NCBI RefSeq assembly: GCF_014207135.1
Contig: NZ_JACHCC010000005.1
Coordinates: 390,711-454,710, forward strand
Direction of reading: 5' to 3'
DNA from: Pedobacter cryoconitis
GTDB lineage: Bacteria > Bacteroidota > Bacteroidia > Sphingobacteriales > Sphingobacteriaceae
Length of the DNA stretch: 64,000 nucleotides
Positions 26,499-35,564 of the stretch are shown in pieces (within the stretch, counting starts at the first letter, position 1; every line of letters starts with the position of its first letter). A program made the position numbers and the translations under genes. A model generated the notes under the pieces. The model was not told the origin of the DNA, ran no database searches, and saw nothing but the letters and a program-made list of their open reading frames with translations.

Positions 26499-27119
26499 TT
26501 ATTGATGGTAAAAACCTGAAGACTGAATAATAGATTCTATATCTCTTTCCTCTTCAGGATTATAAGTGCTTTTTAAATTGTGTCCTACTACCCTTGCTAC
26601 CGACTGATAAATAAAAGCTTTGACACCACCCTGAGTTTCTTTTACAATCTCATAGGTAGTCCGCCCTACTTCCCGGTCAATTAATTTGGTGAGTATCTGA
26701 CCCTGTGTAATAGTCAGCTCTTTGATCTCTGTATTAAACATTTTTTTGATTTCAGCATCACATGCTTTAACCAGTTTTTTGTGTTCCTTACGATCGGAAG
26801 TTACTGCAAGGTCCCGTTCCAGCTGCTCATATCTTCTTTTTGCAAAAAGAGCATAAGGCATCACTTTCAGGACATTATAACGGAGTCTGTTAAATGCAGC
26901 ACGGTCGGCTGGAGTCTTAAAAATGCGGTTGCCGTAGATAATCACCTCATTAAGAGGTATCCACGGAATCATTTCTCCGTCATCATTTGTGGAAGCTACT
27001 CTGATGGTATCATTTTTGCCAAGTACAGGAAACCTAACGGGCACAGAATTTTGCTGCGCTTTTAGCTCATCTGCGGCAATAATGACAAATAACAGAATAA
27101 ATAAACTGCAAAATTTCAT
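26499..27119 (-). CDS. DUF4294 domain-containing secreted protein
   Basis: 206 residues with a signal peptide (about 1-21). The body matches DUF4294, a Bacteroidota family of unknown function: W-I-P-L-N-E-V-I-I-Y-G near 54, F-N-R-L-R-Y-N-V near 75, and F-I-Y-Q-S-V-A-R near 173. Rich in charged helices, probably periplasmic. First gene of a leftward run with the thiol peroxidase; the upstream -7 box at 27146-27153 fits a leader of about 20 bases. Divergent from the RelA/SpoT gene. No function is known to me. Confidence 0.85.
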   Translation of the reverse strand: MKFCSLFILLFVIIAADELKAQQNSVPVRFPVLGKNDTIRVASTNDDGEMIPWIPLNEVIIYGNRIFKTPADRAAFNRLRYNVLKVMPYALFAKRRYEQLERDLAVTSDRKEHKKLVKACDAEIKKMFNTEIKELTITQGQILTKLIDREVGRTTYEIVKETQGGVKAFIYQSVARVVGHNLKSTYNPEEERDIESIIQSSGFYHQ

Positions 27120-27145
27120 AAATTTATACTCCCACGAAGTTAAAG

Positions 27146-27153
27146 CAAATTTA
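27146..27153 (-). promoter_or_regulatory. -7 promoter box for the DUF4294-peroxidase run
   Basis: On the - strand the sequence reads TAAATTTG, matching TAnnTTTG, 27 bases before the start codon at 27119. Confidence 0.6.
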
Positions 27154-27229
27154 ATACATTAGGTTTATAACTAAATCTAATATATTCTTAAACGATTAAC
27201 AAGCTATAATTATTACGAAAATAATACAA

Positions 27230-29437
27230 ATGAAGAACACCTTAGTGATTGATTTAGAAGCAGAAAAGCAAGAAATCCTGAAGAGATACCGTGCCCTCTT
27301 GCGTGCCTGTAAGCCAACATTACAAAAAGGAGATAAAAAAGAAATCAGAAAAGCATTCGATATGGCCCTTGAAAGTCATAAAGATATGCGCAGAAAATCT
27401 GGGGAACCTTATATCTATCACCCTATTGCTGTGGCACAAATCGCTGCTGAGGAAATCGGACTCGGAACAACATCTATCGTATGTGCCCTGCTGCATGATG
27501 TAGTAGAGGATACAGATATTACGCTCGAAGATATTGAAAGAGAATTTGGAAAAAAGACCGCAAAAATCATTGATGGCCTGACTAAAATCGCAGGTGTTTT
27601 TGATTATAACAGCTCTTTACAGGCCGAAAACTTCAGGAAAATGCTGCTTACCCTGGCCGATGATGTAAGGGTAATTTTAATTAAACTGGCAGACCGTCTT
27701 CACAATATGCGGACTATGGACTTTATGCCCAGACACAAGCAGCTGAAGATCGCCTCCGAGACTATTTACCTTTATGCCCCGCTGGCACACAGGCTGGGTC
27801 TATATGCTATAAAATCAGAGCTGGAAGATCTTTCCATGAAATATCTGGAGCCTGATACTTATAAATTCATAGCCACCAAACTCAATGAAAAAAAGGCAGA
27901 ACGGACTTTATTCGTTAAACACTTTGTTGAACCAATCAACGAGATATTAGCCGAACAGGGTTTTGTCGCGAGTATTTATGGCCGGCCAAAATCTATCCAT
28001 TCGATATGGAACAAGATGAAAAAGAAAAATATTCCTTTTGAAGAAGTATATGATCTTTTTGCCATCCGTATTATACTGGACAGCTCGCCTGAAAATGAAA
28101 AAGCAGACTGCTGGAAAGCCTATTCTATAGTAACTGACCTCTACCGTCCAAATCCTGATCGTTTACGCGACTGGGTTTCCTCACCAAAAGGAAATGGTTA
28201 TGAATCTCTTCATACTACAGTAATGGGGCCCAAAGGACAGTGGGTAGAAGTACAGATCCGTACCCAAAGAATGAATGAGATTGCCGAAAAAGGCTTTGCT
28301 GCACACTGGAAATATAAAGAGTCAAGTAATGATAACGGGCTGGATCAGTGGATCATGAAAGTCAGGGAAATGCTGAATAACCCAGAGGCGAATGCACTGG
28401 ATTTCCTGGATGATTTCAAAATGAACCTGTTCTCGGATGAGATTTTCATCTTTACGCCTAAAGGGGCTTTAATACAACTTCCATTAGGTGCTACTGCACT
28501 GGATTTCGCTTTTGAGATTCACACCGACGTAGGTGCCAAATGTATTGGGGCTAAAGTCAACCATAAACTGGTACCTCTTTCCTATAAACTGCAGAATGGC
28601 GATCAGGTAGAAATCATTACTTCGGGTAAACAGGTCCCTAAAGAAGACTGGTTGAATATTGTCGTAACCGCAAAAGCCAAATCGAAAATAAAATCTTCGC
28701 TGAAAGAGGAGAAAAGAAAGATAGCTGAAGGTGGTAAAGAAACGCTGGAACGCAAACTCAAGTCTTTAAAAATCACCTACAACACTGATAACCTCAATAA
28801 ATTAAGTTATTTCTTCAAATTAGCCTCTACACAGGAGCTCTTTATCGCTGTAGCGACGGGAAAAATAGAACTCAAGGACCTGAAAGAATATCTGGCCAGT
28901 GAAAAAGAGATTGAGAACAGAGGGGCTGAAAGAAATGACGGACAACAGATCGAAGCACTGTTAAATAAGGTGAAAGGTCCCGAATCAGATATTTTACTGA
29001 TTGGTGAAGACCTTCAAAAAATAGATTATACGCTTGCTGCCTGCTGTAATCCTATTCCTGGTGATGACGTATTCGGCTTTGTAACCGTAAGCGAGGGTAT
29101 CAAAATTCACCGGACCAATTGCCCGAATGCCGCACAGCTGATGGCTAATTACGGATACCGGGTAGTCAAAGCAAAATGGAACAAACAACAGGAGCTGACT
29201 TTCCTTACCGGATTACATATTATAGGTATCGATGATGTCGGTTTGATTAATAATATTACCAAAGTAATTTCTGGTGATTTCAAAGTGAATATGCGTTCTA
29301 TAACTGTAGATACCGATAATGGTATTTTTGACGGATCAATTATGATCTTTGTAAATGATAAAGAGCACCTTGACAACCTGATCAAAAATCTTTTAGAGGT
29401 TAAAGGTGTAACAGGCGTCACACGTTTCGATGCCTAA
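27230..29437 (+). CDS. Bifunctional (p)ppGpp synthetase/hydrolase, RelA/SpoT family
   Basis: 735 residues in the long RSH layout: HD hydrolase domain about 30-200 with the intact H-D-V-V-E-D-T motif, synthetase domain about 235-370 with G-N-G-Y-E-S-L-H-T-T, TGS domain about 405-465, helical region, zinc-finger-like segment with A-A-C-C-N-P-I-P-G-D near 605, and a C-terminal ACT domain about 660-735. The intact HD motif suggests it both makes and degrades (p)ppGpp. It is the first of three same-strand genes (RSH, fur, purA) and diverges from DUF4294. Confidence 0.93.
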   Translation: MKNTLVIDLEAEKQEILKRYRALLRACKPTLQKGDKKEIRKAFDMALESHKDMRRKSGEPYIYHPIAVAQIAAEEIGLGTTSIVCALLHDVVEDTDITLEDIEREFGKKTAKIIDGLTKIAGVFDYNSSLQAENFRKMLLTLADDVRVILIKLADRLHNMRTMDFMPRHKQLKIASETIYLYAPLAHRLGLYAIKSELEDLSMKYLEPDTYKFIATKLNEKKAERTLFVKHFVEPINEILAEQGFVASIYGRPKSIHSIWNKMKKKNIPFEEVYDLFAIRIILDSSPENEKADCWKAYSIVTDLYRPNPDRLRDWVSSPKGNGYESLHTTVMGPKGQWVEVQIRTQRMNEIAEKGFAAHWKYKESSNDNGLDQWIMKVREMLNNPEANALDFLDDFKMNLFSDEIFIFTPKGALIQLPLGATALDFAFEIHTDVGAKCIGAKVNHKLVPLSYKLQNGDQVEIITSGKQVPKEDWLNIVVTAKAKSKIKSSLKEEKRKIAEGGKETLERKLKSLKITYNTDNLNKLSYFFKLASTQELFIAVATGKIELKDLKEYLASEKEIENRGAERNDGQQIEALLNKVKGPESDILLIGEDLQKIDYTLAACCNPIPGDDVFGFVTVSEGIKIHRTNCPNAAQLMANYGYRVVKAKWNKQQELTFLTGLHIIGIDDVGLINNITKVISGDFKVNMRSITVDTDNGIFDGSIMIFVNDKEHLDNLIKNLLEVKGVTGVTRFDA

Positions 29438-29475
29438 AAAAATGAATAAATCGTAGGGTTCTATATAAAAATTGG

Positions 29476-29483
29476 TACCTTTG
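29476..29483 (+). promoter_or_regulatory. -7 promoter box for the Fur-family gene
   Basis: TACCTTTG matches TAnnTTTG, 17 bases before the ATG at 29501. An AGGAG at 29486-29490 lies between box and start, which is unusual for this phylum. Confidence 0.55.
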
Positions 29484-29500
29484 AAAGGAGTTTTAAAACT

Positions 29501-29989
29501 ATGTCTGCAAACCATAACAGCGAGTTGGTTAGAAAAATATTTGAAGCCTATCTCGAAAACAAAAGTCTTAGAAAAACGCCTGAGCGTTTTGCTATCTTAG
29601 AAGAAATCTATTCCAGAGATGATCATTTCGATGTAGAGACCCTCTATATCCATATGAAAAATCAGAAATACAGAGTAAGCAGGGCTACCGTGTACAACAC
29701 TTTAGAGCTGCTTGTTTCCTGTGATCTGGTTACCAAACATCAGTTTGGGAAGAACATGGCACAATTCGAAAAGTCTTACGGATACCACCAGCATGACCAT
29801 GTAATCTGCATTGACTGCGGAAAAGTTGTTGAATTCTGTGATCCCCGGATTCATCAGATTCAGAGCATGGTAGGTGACCTGTTAAAATTCGACATCAAAC
29901 ATCACTCTTTAAATTTATATGGCAGTTGTTTTGACTGTGCTGCAAAAGCATCCATTAAACAAAAAGAGGATATTAAAAATGCAAGTTAA
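29501..29989 (+). CDS. Fur-family transcriptional regulator
   Basis: 162 residues: winged helix about 10-85 with the recognition helix V-S-R-A-T-V-Y-N-T-L-E, then a dimerisation domain with H-Q-H-D-H at 96-100 and two CxxC zinc pairs, C103/C106 and C143/C146. The structural zinc site and H-D-H regulatory ligands fit Fur or PerR; an oxidation-sensing versus iron-sensing role cannot be read from sequence. It has its own -7 box and precedes purA by 35 bases, so purA may be transcribed partly from it. Confidence 0.9.
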   Translation: MSANHNSELVRKIFEAYLENKSLRKTPERFAILEEIYSRDDHFDVETLYIHMKNQKYRVSRATVYNTLELLVSCDLVTKHQFGKNMAQFEKSYGYHQHDHVICIDCGKVVEFCDPRIHQIQSMVGDLLKFDIKHHSLNLYGSCFDCAAKASIKQKEDIKNAS

Positions 29990-30024
29990 ACAACACAATT
30001 ATAATCTTTTCTTAAATTAAAATA

Positions 30025-31302
30025 ATGACGCAAGTAGACGTGCTTCTTGGCCTGCAATGGGGCGATGAAGGCAAAGGAAAAATTGTTGACGTACTATGTC
30101 CTCAATATGATTTGATAGCTCGTTTTCAAGGCGGACCGAATGCCGGCCACACCTTAGAGTTTGATGGCAAAAAGTTTGTGCTAAATACTATTCCATCTGG
30201 TATTTTCAACAAAGACACCATGAACCTGATCGGTAACGGCGTAGTAGTTGATCCCATCATTTTAAAAAGGGAATTAGACAATCTGAAAAAAGCAGGTCAC
30301 GATCCGATTGCTAATGGAAAACTGGTAATTGCCCGTAAAGCACACCTTATCCTTCCAACTCATCAGCTTTTAGATGCTGCCAACGAGCAAAAAATGGGTA
30401 AAGATAAGATTGGTTCCACCCTTAAAGGTATAGGACCGACTTATATGGATAAAACCGGACGTAATGGTTTACGTGTTGGTGATACAACTCTGCCTGATTT
30501 CAAGGAACGTTATAACAAACTGGTTGATAAGCACAAAGAATTGCTTTCTCATTATAATTTTGAGTATGACCTGGCGGAAAAAGAAGCAGCCTTCTTTGAA
30601 GCTGTTGAATTTATTAAAACTATCCCTCATGTAGATAGCGAGCATTTTGTAAATGGCTATCTTAAAGAAGGCAAGAAAGTTCTTGCTGAAGGTGCACAAG
30701 GTACATTACTGGATATCGATTTTGGTTCTTATCCTTTCGTAACTTCTTCTAATACGACTACTGCAGGTGCTTGTACAGGATTAGGTATTGCACCGAACAG
30801 AATCGGAAGTGTGGTTGGAATTTTCAAAGCTTACTGCACACGTGTAGGAAGCGGACCGTTCCCTACTGAACTGGAAGATGAAGTTGGTGAAAACCTGCGT
30901 CAGGTAGGTCACGAATTTGGTGCTACCACAGGCAGACCACGCCGTTGCGGATGGATAGATCTTCCTGCACTTAAATATGCGATTATGTTAAACGGAGTTA
31001 CCGAAATGGTAATGACTAAAGCTGACGTATTAAGTGGTTTTGATACGATTTACGCTTGTACTCATTATGAGCACAATGGTGAAAAAATTGATTACATGCC
31101 TTACGATATTATCACAATCAAACCTACTCCGGTATTGAAAGCGATTGAAGGCTGGAAAACAGATATAACAGCTATTACTGAAATTGATCAGATCCCTGCC
31201 CAGCTTTCAGCATACATAGCTTTCTTAGAGAAAGAACTGGGAGTACCGGTAAAATACCTTTCTGTTGGACCAGACAGGGTTCAAACATTAATTCTTAACT
31301 AA
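30025..31302 (+). CDS. purA: Adenylosuccinate synthase
   Basis: 425 residues, standard family length. The N-terminus has the GTP-binding and catalytic G-L-Q-W-G-D-E-G-K-G-K loop (Asp and Lys essential), followed by N-A-G-H-T with the catalytic His, and T-T-T-G-R-P-R-R-C-G-W near 300. It joins IMP and aspartate using GTP, first step from IMP to AMP. A rho-independent terminator follows, closing the RSH-fur-purA run. In other bacteria ppGpp inhibits this enzyme directly, so the neighbourhood is functionally sensible. Confidence 0.97.
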   Translation: MTQVDVLLGLQWGDEGKGKIVDVLCPQYDLIARFQGGPNAGHTLEFDGKKFVLNTIPSGIFNKDTMNLIGNGVVVDPIILKRELDNLKKAGHDPIANGKLVIARKAHLILPTHQLLDAANEQKMGKDKIGSTLKGIGPTYMDKTGRNGLRVGDTTLPDFKERYNKLVDKHKELLSHYNFEYDLAEKEAAFFEAVEFIKTIPHVDSEHFVNGYLKEGKKVLAEGAQGTLLDIDFGSYPFVTSSNTTTAGACTGLGIAPNRIGSVVGIFKAYCTRVGSGPFPTELEDEVGENLRQVGHEFGATTGRPRRCGWIDLPALKYAIMLNGVTEMVMTKADVLSGFDTIYACTHYEHNGEKIDYMPYDIITIKPTPVLKAIEGWKTDITAITEIDQIPAQLSAYIAFLEKELGVPVKYLSVGPDRVQTLILN

Positions 31303-31318
31303 GAAAATACAATTAAAC

Positions 31319-31349
31319 AAAAAGGCGGCCTGGTGCCGCCTTTTTTTGT
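31319..31349 (+). terminator. Rho-independent terminator after purA
   Basis: Stem AGGCGGC/GCCGCCT (31323-31329 and 31335-31341) with a five-base loop, A-run before and seven T after. Confidence 0.92.
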
Positions 31350-31371
31350 TCGATAATCTCTCTATCCCAAA

Positions 31372-32625
31372 ATGAATTCACAGGAACTAATTTCATTTAA
31401 ACAGAAAGCCTTACAATGGGCCAATCAGTTTGAAATATGCTGTTGCTTCGATTCTAATGAATATACCGATCCTTATTCCAAATACGATTTTCTGCTGGCA
31501 GCAGGTGCCAGGCGTCAGTTAAATGTAAATACAGGTCAGGCATTTAAATCTCTTCAAGAATTCCAACAGGCCAATTCTGACTGGATGTTCGGGCTAATGA
31601 GTTATGACCTGAAAAATGAAATTGAAACTTTGTCTTCTACTCATGTGGACCATCTTGATTTTCCTGATCTCTTTTTCTTTATTCCGGAAAACCTGATCAT
31701 CATCCGGAACGGAAATATTGAAGTATTAAGAGGAGAAGCAGGTCTTCTGGAAACAATTCATGCTCTTTCCCCGCATCAGCCAGCTCCAAATTCCATGTTG
31801 AATATGGAATACAAAATAGACAAAGCAACCTATCTGAATAAAGTAAATGAACTCAGGGAGCACATATCCAGGGGAGACATCTATGAAGTCAATTTTTGTC
31901 AGGAGTTTTTTGCTGAAAATGCTTCAATCGATCCTTTCGGAGTATATCTTAATTTAAATGAGTTATCTCCTACCCCTTTTGCAGGCTACTTTAAAATAAA
32001 CGACAACTACATTCTTTCAGCAAGCCCGGAACGCTTCCTCTGTAAACGCGGAAACCAGCTGATTTCACAACCTATTAAAGGTACTGCTAAACGAAGTAAT
32101 GATCAGAAAGAAGATGAGCTTATCAAAAAGGAACTCAAGAACAATCTTAAAGAACAGGCTGAAAATGTAATGATTGTAGATTTAGTTAGAAATGACTTAA
32201 CTAAAAGTGCCGTCCCGGGAACTGTCAGGGTTGACGAATTATTTGGTATCTATAGCTTTCCTCAGGTTCATCAGATGATCTCAACTGTAAGCTGCCAGGC
32301 TAATCCCGTTTTACACCCGGCCGAAATTATTAAAAACACTTTCCCGATGGGCTCCATGACTGGCGCACCCAAAGTCAGGGCGATGGAACTCATCGAAGAG
32401 ACTGAATGTAGCAAAAGAGGGATATACTCTGGAACATTTGGTTATTTTGATGCTGATGGAGACTTTGATTTTAATGTCGTGATCCGGAGCATACTCTATA
32501 ATAAACAGAAAAAATATTTGTCCTTCCAGGTAGGCGGTGCAATAACCTACGCTTCTTCGGCCGAATCAGAATATGAAGAATGCATGCTGAAAGCATCAGC
32601 TATAATTAAAACACTGGCTAATTAA
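31372..32625 (+). CDS. pabB: Aminodeoxychorismate synthase component I
   Basis: 417 residues of the chorismate-binding family. The motif P-I-K-G-T places a Lys at residue 236, the nucleophile that forms the covalent intermediate in PabB; TrpE proteins have Ala there (P-I-A-G-T), so this is the folate rather than the tryptophan enzyme. Later motifs: F-P-M-G-S-M-T-G-A-P-K near 327 and R-G-I-Y-S-G near 346. It makes 4-amino-4-deoxychorismate from chorismate with ammonia, normally from PabA, whose gene is not here. A stand-alone gene, flanked by terminators on both sides. Confidence 0.92.
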   Translation: MNSQELISFKQKALQWANQFEICCCFDSNEYTDPYSKYDFLLAAGARRQLNVNTGQAFKSLQEFQQANSDWMFGLMSYDLKNEIETLSSTHVDHLDFPDLFFFIPENLIIIRNGNIEVLRGEAGLLETIHALSPHQPAPNSMLNMEYKIDKATYLNKVNELREHISRGDIYEVNFCQEFFAENASIDPFGVYLNLNELSPTPFAGYFKINDNYILSASPERFLCKRGNQLISQPIKGTAKRSNDQKEDELIKKELKNNLKEQAENVMIVDLVRNDLTKSAVPGTVRVDELFGIYSFPQVHQMISTVSCQANPVLHPAEIIKNTFPMGSMTGAPKVRAMELIEETECSKRGIYSGTFGYFDADGDFDFNVVIRSILYNKQKKYLSFQVGGAITYASSAESEYEECMLKASAIIKTLAN

Positions 32626-32640
32626 TCATTATCCTGATAT

Positions 32641-32674
32641 AAGAAAGACAGCCTGATCACGGGCTGTCTTTCTT
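32641..32674. terminator. Bidirectional terminator between pabB and M48 peptidase
   Basis: Perfect 13-base arms (32641-32653 and 32662-32674), loop of eight bases, between convergent genes. A-rich left arm and T-rich right arm serve both directions. Confidence 0.88.
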
Positions 32675-32681
32675 ATTTAAA

Positions 32682-33509
32682 CTATCTGATGGGTTTTCCT
32701 GAACCCGAATTAAAATATCTTTGTGCCTCAGGTAAATCTCTCTGGATCTGTGCTATCCTTGTTGCATCGGCCGGGTGAGTACTCAAAAACTCAGGTGGTT
32801 TTTGTGAACTCTGACTTACAGCAGCCATCCTCTGCCAGAAACTAACTGCATTTGAAGGATTATAACCAGCCATAGACATAAAAATAAGTCCAAGATGGTC
32901 AGCTTCCAACTCCTGTGTTCTTGAGTTAGGCAACAAATAGAACCCTTGCGCCCCAACACCATAAACCTGACTGATCAGATTCTGCGTAGCTTCAGACTGA
33001 TTTCCGGTTGCAGCCCCGATTAAACCACCGAGCCCTTGTGCTACGGCAGCTTTCGACGCTCTTTCTGAAGAGTGCTGCGCTACTGCATGGGCAATCTCAT
33101 GCCCCATCACCGTTGCCAGTCCTGCATCGTCTCTGGTTACTGGTAAAATACCTGAATAAACAGCTACTTTACCTCCTGGCATACACCAGGCATTAACTTC
33201 TTTACTGTCAATTAAGTTAAATTCCCAATGAAAGCCCTGGATCTGCGCGGCATAACCGTTTGCATTCATGTATTTAGTTACCGCAGCAGCAATCTTCTCT
33301 CCTATTCTCTTCACCCTCGCTGCATCAGCATTATTCAATATCTTAGTCTTCGGATCTTTCAGTAAAGTGGTATAACTTTGTGCAGCGGCAGTCTGCATTT
33401 GGCTTTCATTCACAAAACTTATTCTGTTTCTCCCGGACAACGGGACAGTGGAACAAGCGTAAGCCATCGATATTACAACAGCAATACCCGGCAATGTTAA
33501 TTTCTTCAT
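32682..33509 (-). CDS. M48 family metallopeptidase lipoprotein
   Basis: 275 residues with a lipobox A-Y-A-C (Cys19). The zinc motif H-E-I-A-H-A is at 137-142 (ligands H137 and H141, catalytic E138) and the third ligand is in E-L-E-A-D-H-L-G near 205. The single-domain M48 lipoproteins resemble BepA/LoiP, which degrade or mature outer-membrane proteins in the periplasm. No TPR domain follows, so it is LoiP-like in size. It ends a leftward run DUF4783-nadC-plsY-M48. Confidence 0.92.
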   Translation of the reverse strand: MKKLTLPGIAVVISMAYACSTVPLSGRNRISFVNESQMQTAAAQSYTTLLKDPKTKILNNADAARVKRIGEKIAAAVTKYMNANGYAAQIQGFHWEFNLIDSKEVNAWCMPGGKVAVYSGILPVTRDDAGLATVMGHEIAHAVAQHSSERASKAAVAQGLGGLIGAATGNQSEATQNLISQVYGVGAQGFYLLPNSRTQELEADHLGLIFMSMAGYNPSNAVSFWQRMAAVSQSSQKPPEFLSTHPADATRIAQIQRDLPEAQRYFNSGSGKPIR

Positions 33510-33517
33510 TAGTTTTT

Positions 33518-34171
33518 TTAGTTAGCAGGTGTTTTCTTTTTGAACAGATACACTTTTGATTCCTTGCCTTTAAGCAGGCGCTCAAGATTTTTCTGATGCG
33601 TAACCAGGATCAGTATACATACACACATCCCGTACAAAACTTCTGACTTAATTGTCGAATGGAATATAAAAACAATTCCCAATGGAAACGTAAACCCAGC
33701 ACATATAGAACTTAGAGATACGTATTTGGTAACCAGAAGCACGACCACAAAAACAAGTACACAAAGCATAGCTGCCGGAAAATTAACCGCCAAAATCATT
33801 CCAAAAAGAGTAGCAACACCTTTTCCTCCCCTGAAACCAGCAAAAACCGGGAACAAATGTCCCATTACAGCAGTTACACCCAAAGCCAGCTCATAATTTA
33901 CAAATTGGGAAGAGTTATGGGGTCCGGTCACTGAAAGACCTATAAAATAGGCAAGTTTGGTCGCAGTGTACCCTTTGGCAATATCAATGGTCATTACAGC
34001 CATCCCAGCCTTTTTACCCAATACACGGAAGGTATTGGTAGCACCTGCATTTCCACTGCCGTATTCTCTTACGTCAATACCGTAAAATGCCTGTCCGATC
34101 CAAACCGCCGTTGGGATTGACCCACAGAGGTAAGCTAAAATAACTGCAGAAATAGAGTAGATTGATATCAT
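33518..34171 (-). CDS. plsY: Glycerol-3-phosphate acyltransferase PlsY
   Basis: 217 residues, multi-pass membrane protein with about six hydrophobic segments. The three cytoplasmic PlsY motifs are present: G-S-G-N-A-G-A-T-N near 38, G-F-R-G-G-K-G-V-A-T near 115, and V-T-H-Q-K-N near 190. It acylates glycerol-3-phosphate from acyl-phosphate made by PlsX, the first step of membrane phospholipid synthesis. It starts three bases after nadC and ends eight bases before the M48 gene, a tight operon. Confidence 0.96.
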   Translation of the reverse strand: MISIYSISAVILAYLCGSIPTAVWIGQAFYGIDVREYGSGNAGATNTFRVLGKKAGMAVMTIDIAKGYTATKLAYFIGLSVTGPHNSSQFVNYELALGVTAVMGHLFPVFAGFRGGKGVATLFGMILAVNFPAAMLCVLVFVVVLLVTKYVSLSSICAGFTFPLGIVFIFHSTIKSEVLYGMCVCILILVTHQKNLERLLKGKESKVYLFKKKTPAN

Positions 34172-34174
34172 ACC

Positions 34175-35017
34175 TTAATAGGCTTTTAAACTCATGTCTA
34201 AACTTTTAACCGAATGAGTTAATGCACCCATAGAGATATAGTCAACGCCACAATCTGCATATTCAGTTATATTTTCTTCGGTAATTCCACCGGATGCTTC
34301 TGTGATAAACCGGTGATCAATCACTTTCACAGCTGTTTTAAGGTCATCAAAACTAAAATTATCCAGCATAATTCTGTTTACCATACCTTTTGCCAGTACC
34401 TGGTCCAGTTCTTCCAGGTTTCTTACTTCAATCTCAATTTCCAAATACTTTCCTTTATCTGCAAGATAATCATTTGCAGCCGTGATCGCATTTGCAATCC
34501 CGCCGGCATAATCAACATGATTATCCTTGATCAGGATCATATCATACAAACCAATCCTGTGATTAACTCCACCACCAATTCTGACAGCCCATTTTTCCAG
34601 ATATCTCATACCTGGTGTTGTTTTACGGGTATCCAGCAATCTGGTCTGATAAGGTGAAAGTAAATGTACAATCCGATTGGTCTTGGTCGCGATTCCGCTC
34701 ATCCGCTGCATGCAGTTCAGCACCAGCCTCTCGGCCAGCAGAATAGCATGGGAACTGCCTGATACTGTAAAAGCAATATCTCCGTATTTCACTTCATCCC
34801 CGTCATTCAGAAATACTTCAGTATACAGGGTTGGATCTATTTGCCTGAAGATTTCCAGGGCAAGTTCTACTCCGGCAAGGATACCGTCTTCTTTAACCAA
34901 AAGTTTTGCTTTCCCTGTAGCACCAGCAGGAATGGTGGACATGGACGTATGATCGCCATCACCAAGATCCTCAGCAATAGCATTTTTTATAAACAGGTCT
35001 ATTAATTTCTTATCCAA
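34175..35017 (-). CDS. nadC: Nicotinate-nucleotide pyrophosphorylase (carboxylating)
   Basis: 280 residues, standard length. Motifs: E-D-L-G-D-G-D-H-T near the start, R-L-L-D-T-R-K-T-T-P-G near 128-138 (quinolinate and PRPP binding), I-L-I-K-D-N-H near 162, and the C-terminal E-A-S-G-G-I and Y-I-S-M-G-A-L-T-H. It converts quinolinate and PRPP to nicotinate mononucleotide in de novo NAD synthesis. nadA and nadB are not nearby. Operonic with plsY. Confidence 0.96.
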   Translation of the reverse strand: MDKKLIDLFIKNAIAEDLGDGDHTSMSTIPAGATGKAKLLVKEDGILAGVELALEIFRQIDPTLYTEVFLNDGDEVKYGDIAFTVSGSSHAILLAERLVLNCMQRMSGIATKTNRIVHLLSPYQTRLLDTRKTTPGMRYLEKWAVRIGGGVNHRIGLYDMILIKDNHVDYAGGIANAITAANDYLADKGKYLEIEIEVRNLEELDQVLAKGMVNRIMLDNFSFDDLKTAVKVIDHRFITEASGGITEENITEYADCGVDYISMGALTHSVKSLDMSLKAY

Positions 35018-35065
35018 AACATGTATTTTAGATCAAAAATAGCATTTTTACCTAAATTTATATTA

Positions 35066-35461
35066 CTATTTATCTGGTTCAATCCTTAATTCGGTGATAA
35101 AAAAGGTATTAGTCGTCTTTTTAAGGGTGATAGCAACCCTGTATTTCCCATTTTTAGTACTCAGGGACAGAATACCAAACCGGTAATTAGGGTTGGTATT
35201 AATGAGGTGAACAACCATTGAACTTACAGGTTGATTTTTTGTAAAAAATTCTCTTAGAATCTGTTCAGCCTGTGCTTTCGTGTAGACATCTTCCTCTTCC
35301 ATTATAGTCAATTCTACAGAAGGGGAAAAATTCTTACTGATTTCCTTTGAATTTCCTGTCTTGAATAAGGCTGATAATGAATCGACAATATCGCCCTGAA
35401 AATCCACCGGATGAAACAGCTGGGTCAATAAAATCAATACCGAAAGTAATGGTCTAATCAT
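35066..35461 (-). CDS. DUF4783 domain-containing protein
   Basis: 131 residues with an N-terminal signal peptide (about 1-19). The remainder is a compact cystatin/NTF2-like fold as in DUF4783: F-K-T-G-N-S-K-E-I-S then A-E-Q-I-L-R-E-F-F and a C-terminal strand F-I-T-E-L-R-I. Small periplasmic or lipid-associated protein of unknown function found in Bacteroidota. First gene of the leftward run ending at the M48 peptidase and divergent from gpmI. Confidence 0.8.
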   Translation of the reverse strand: MIRPLLSVLILLTQLFHPVDFQGDIVDSLSALFKTGNSKEISKNFSPSVELTIMEEEDVYTKAQAEQILREFFTKNQPVSSMVVHLINTNPNYRFGILSLSTKNGKYRVAITLKKTTNTFFITELRIEPDK

Positions 35462-35550
35462 ACTCTAAAGATAACAATTATTATGCACACAAATTATGCC
35501 ATTCACACATCATAAATTACATTTAGGTTCTTCTTCAGCATCAAATAGTT

Positions 35551-35558
35551 TATATTTG
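35551..35558 (+). promoter_or_regulatory. -7 promoter box for gpmI
   Basis: TATATTTG matches TAnnTTTG. The expected start near 35565 gives a leader of about 77 bases that opens with a stem-loop (35565-35599). Confidence 0.6.
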
Positions 35559-35564
35559 CTTGAG

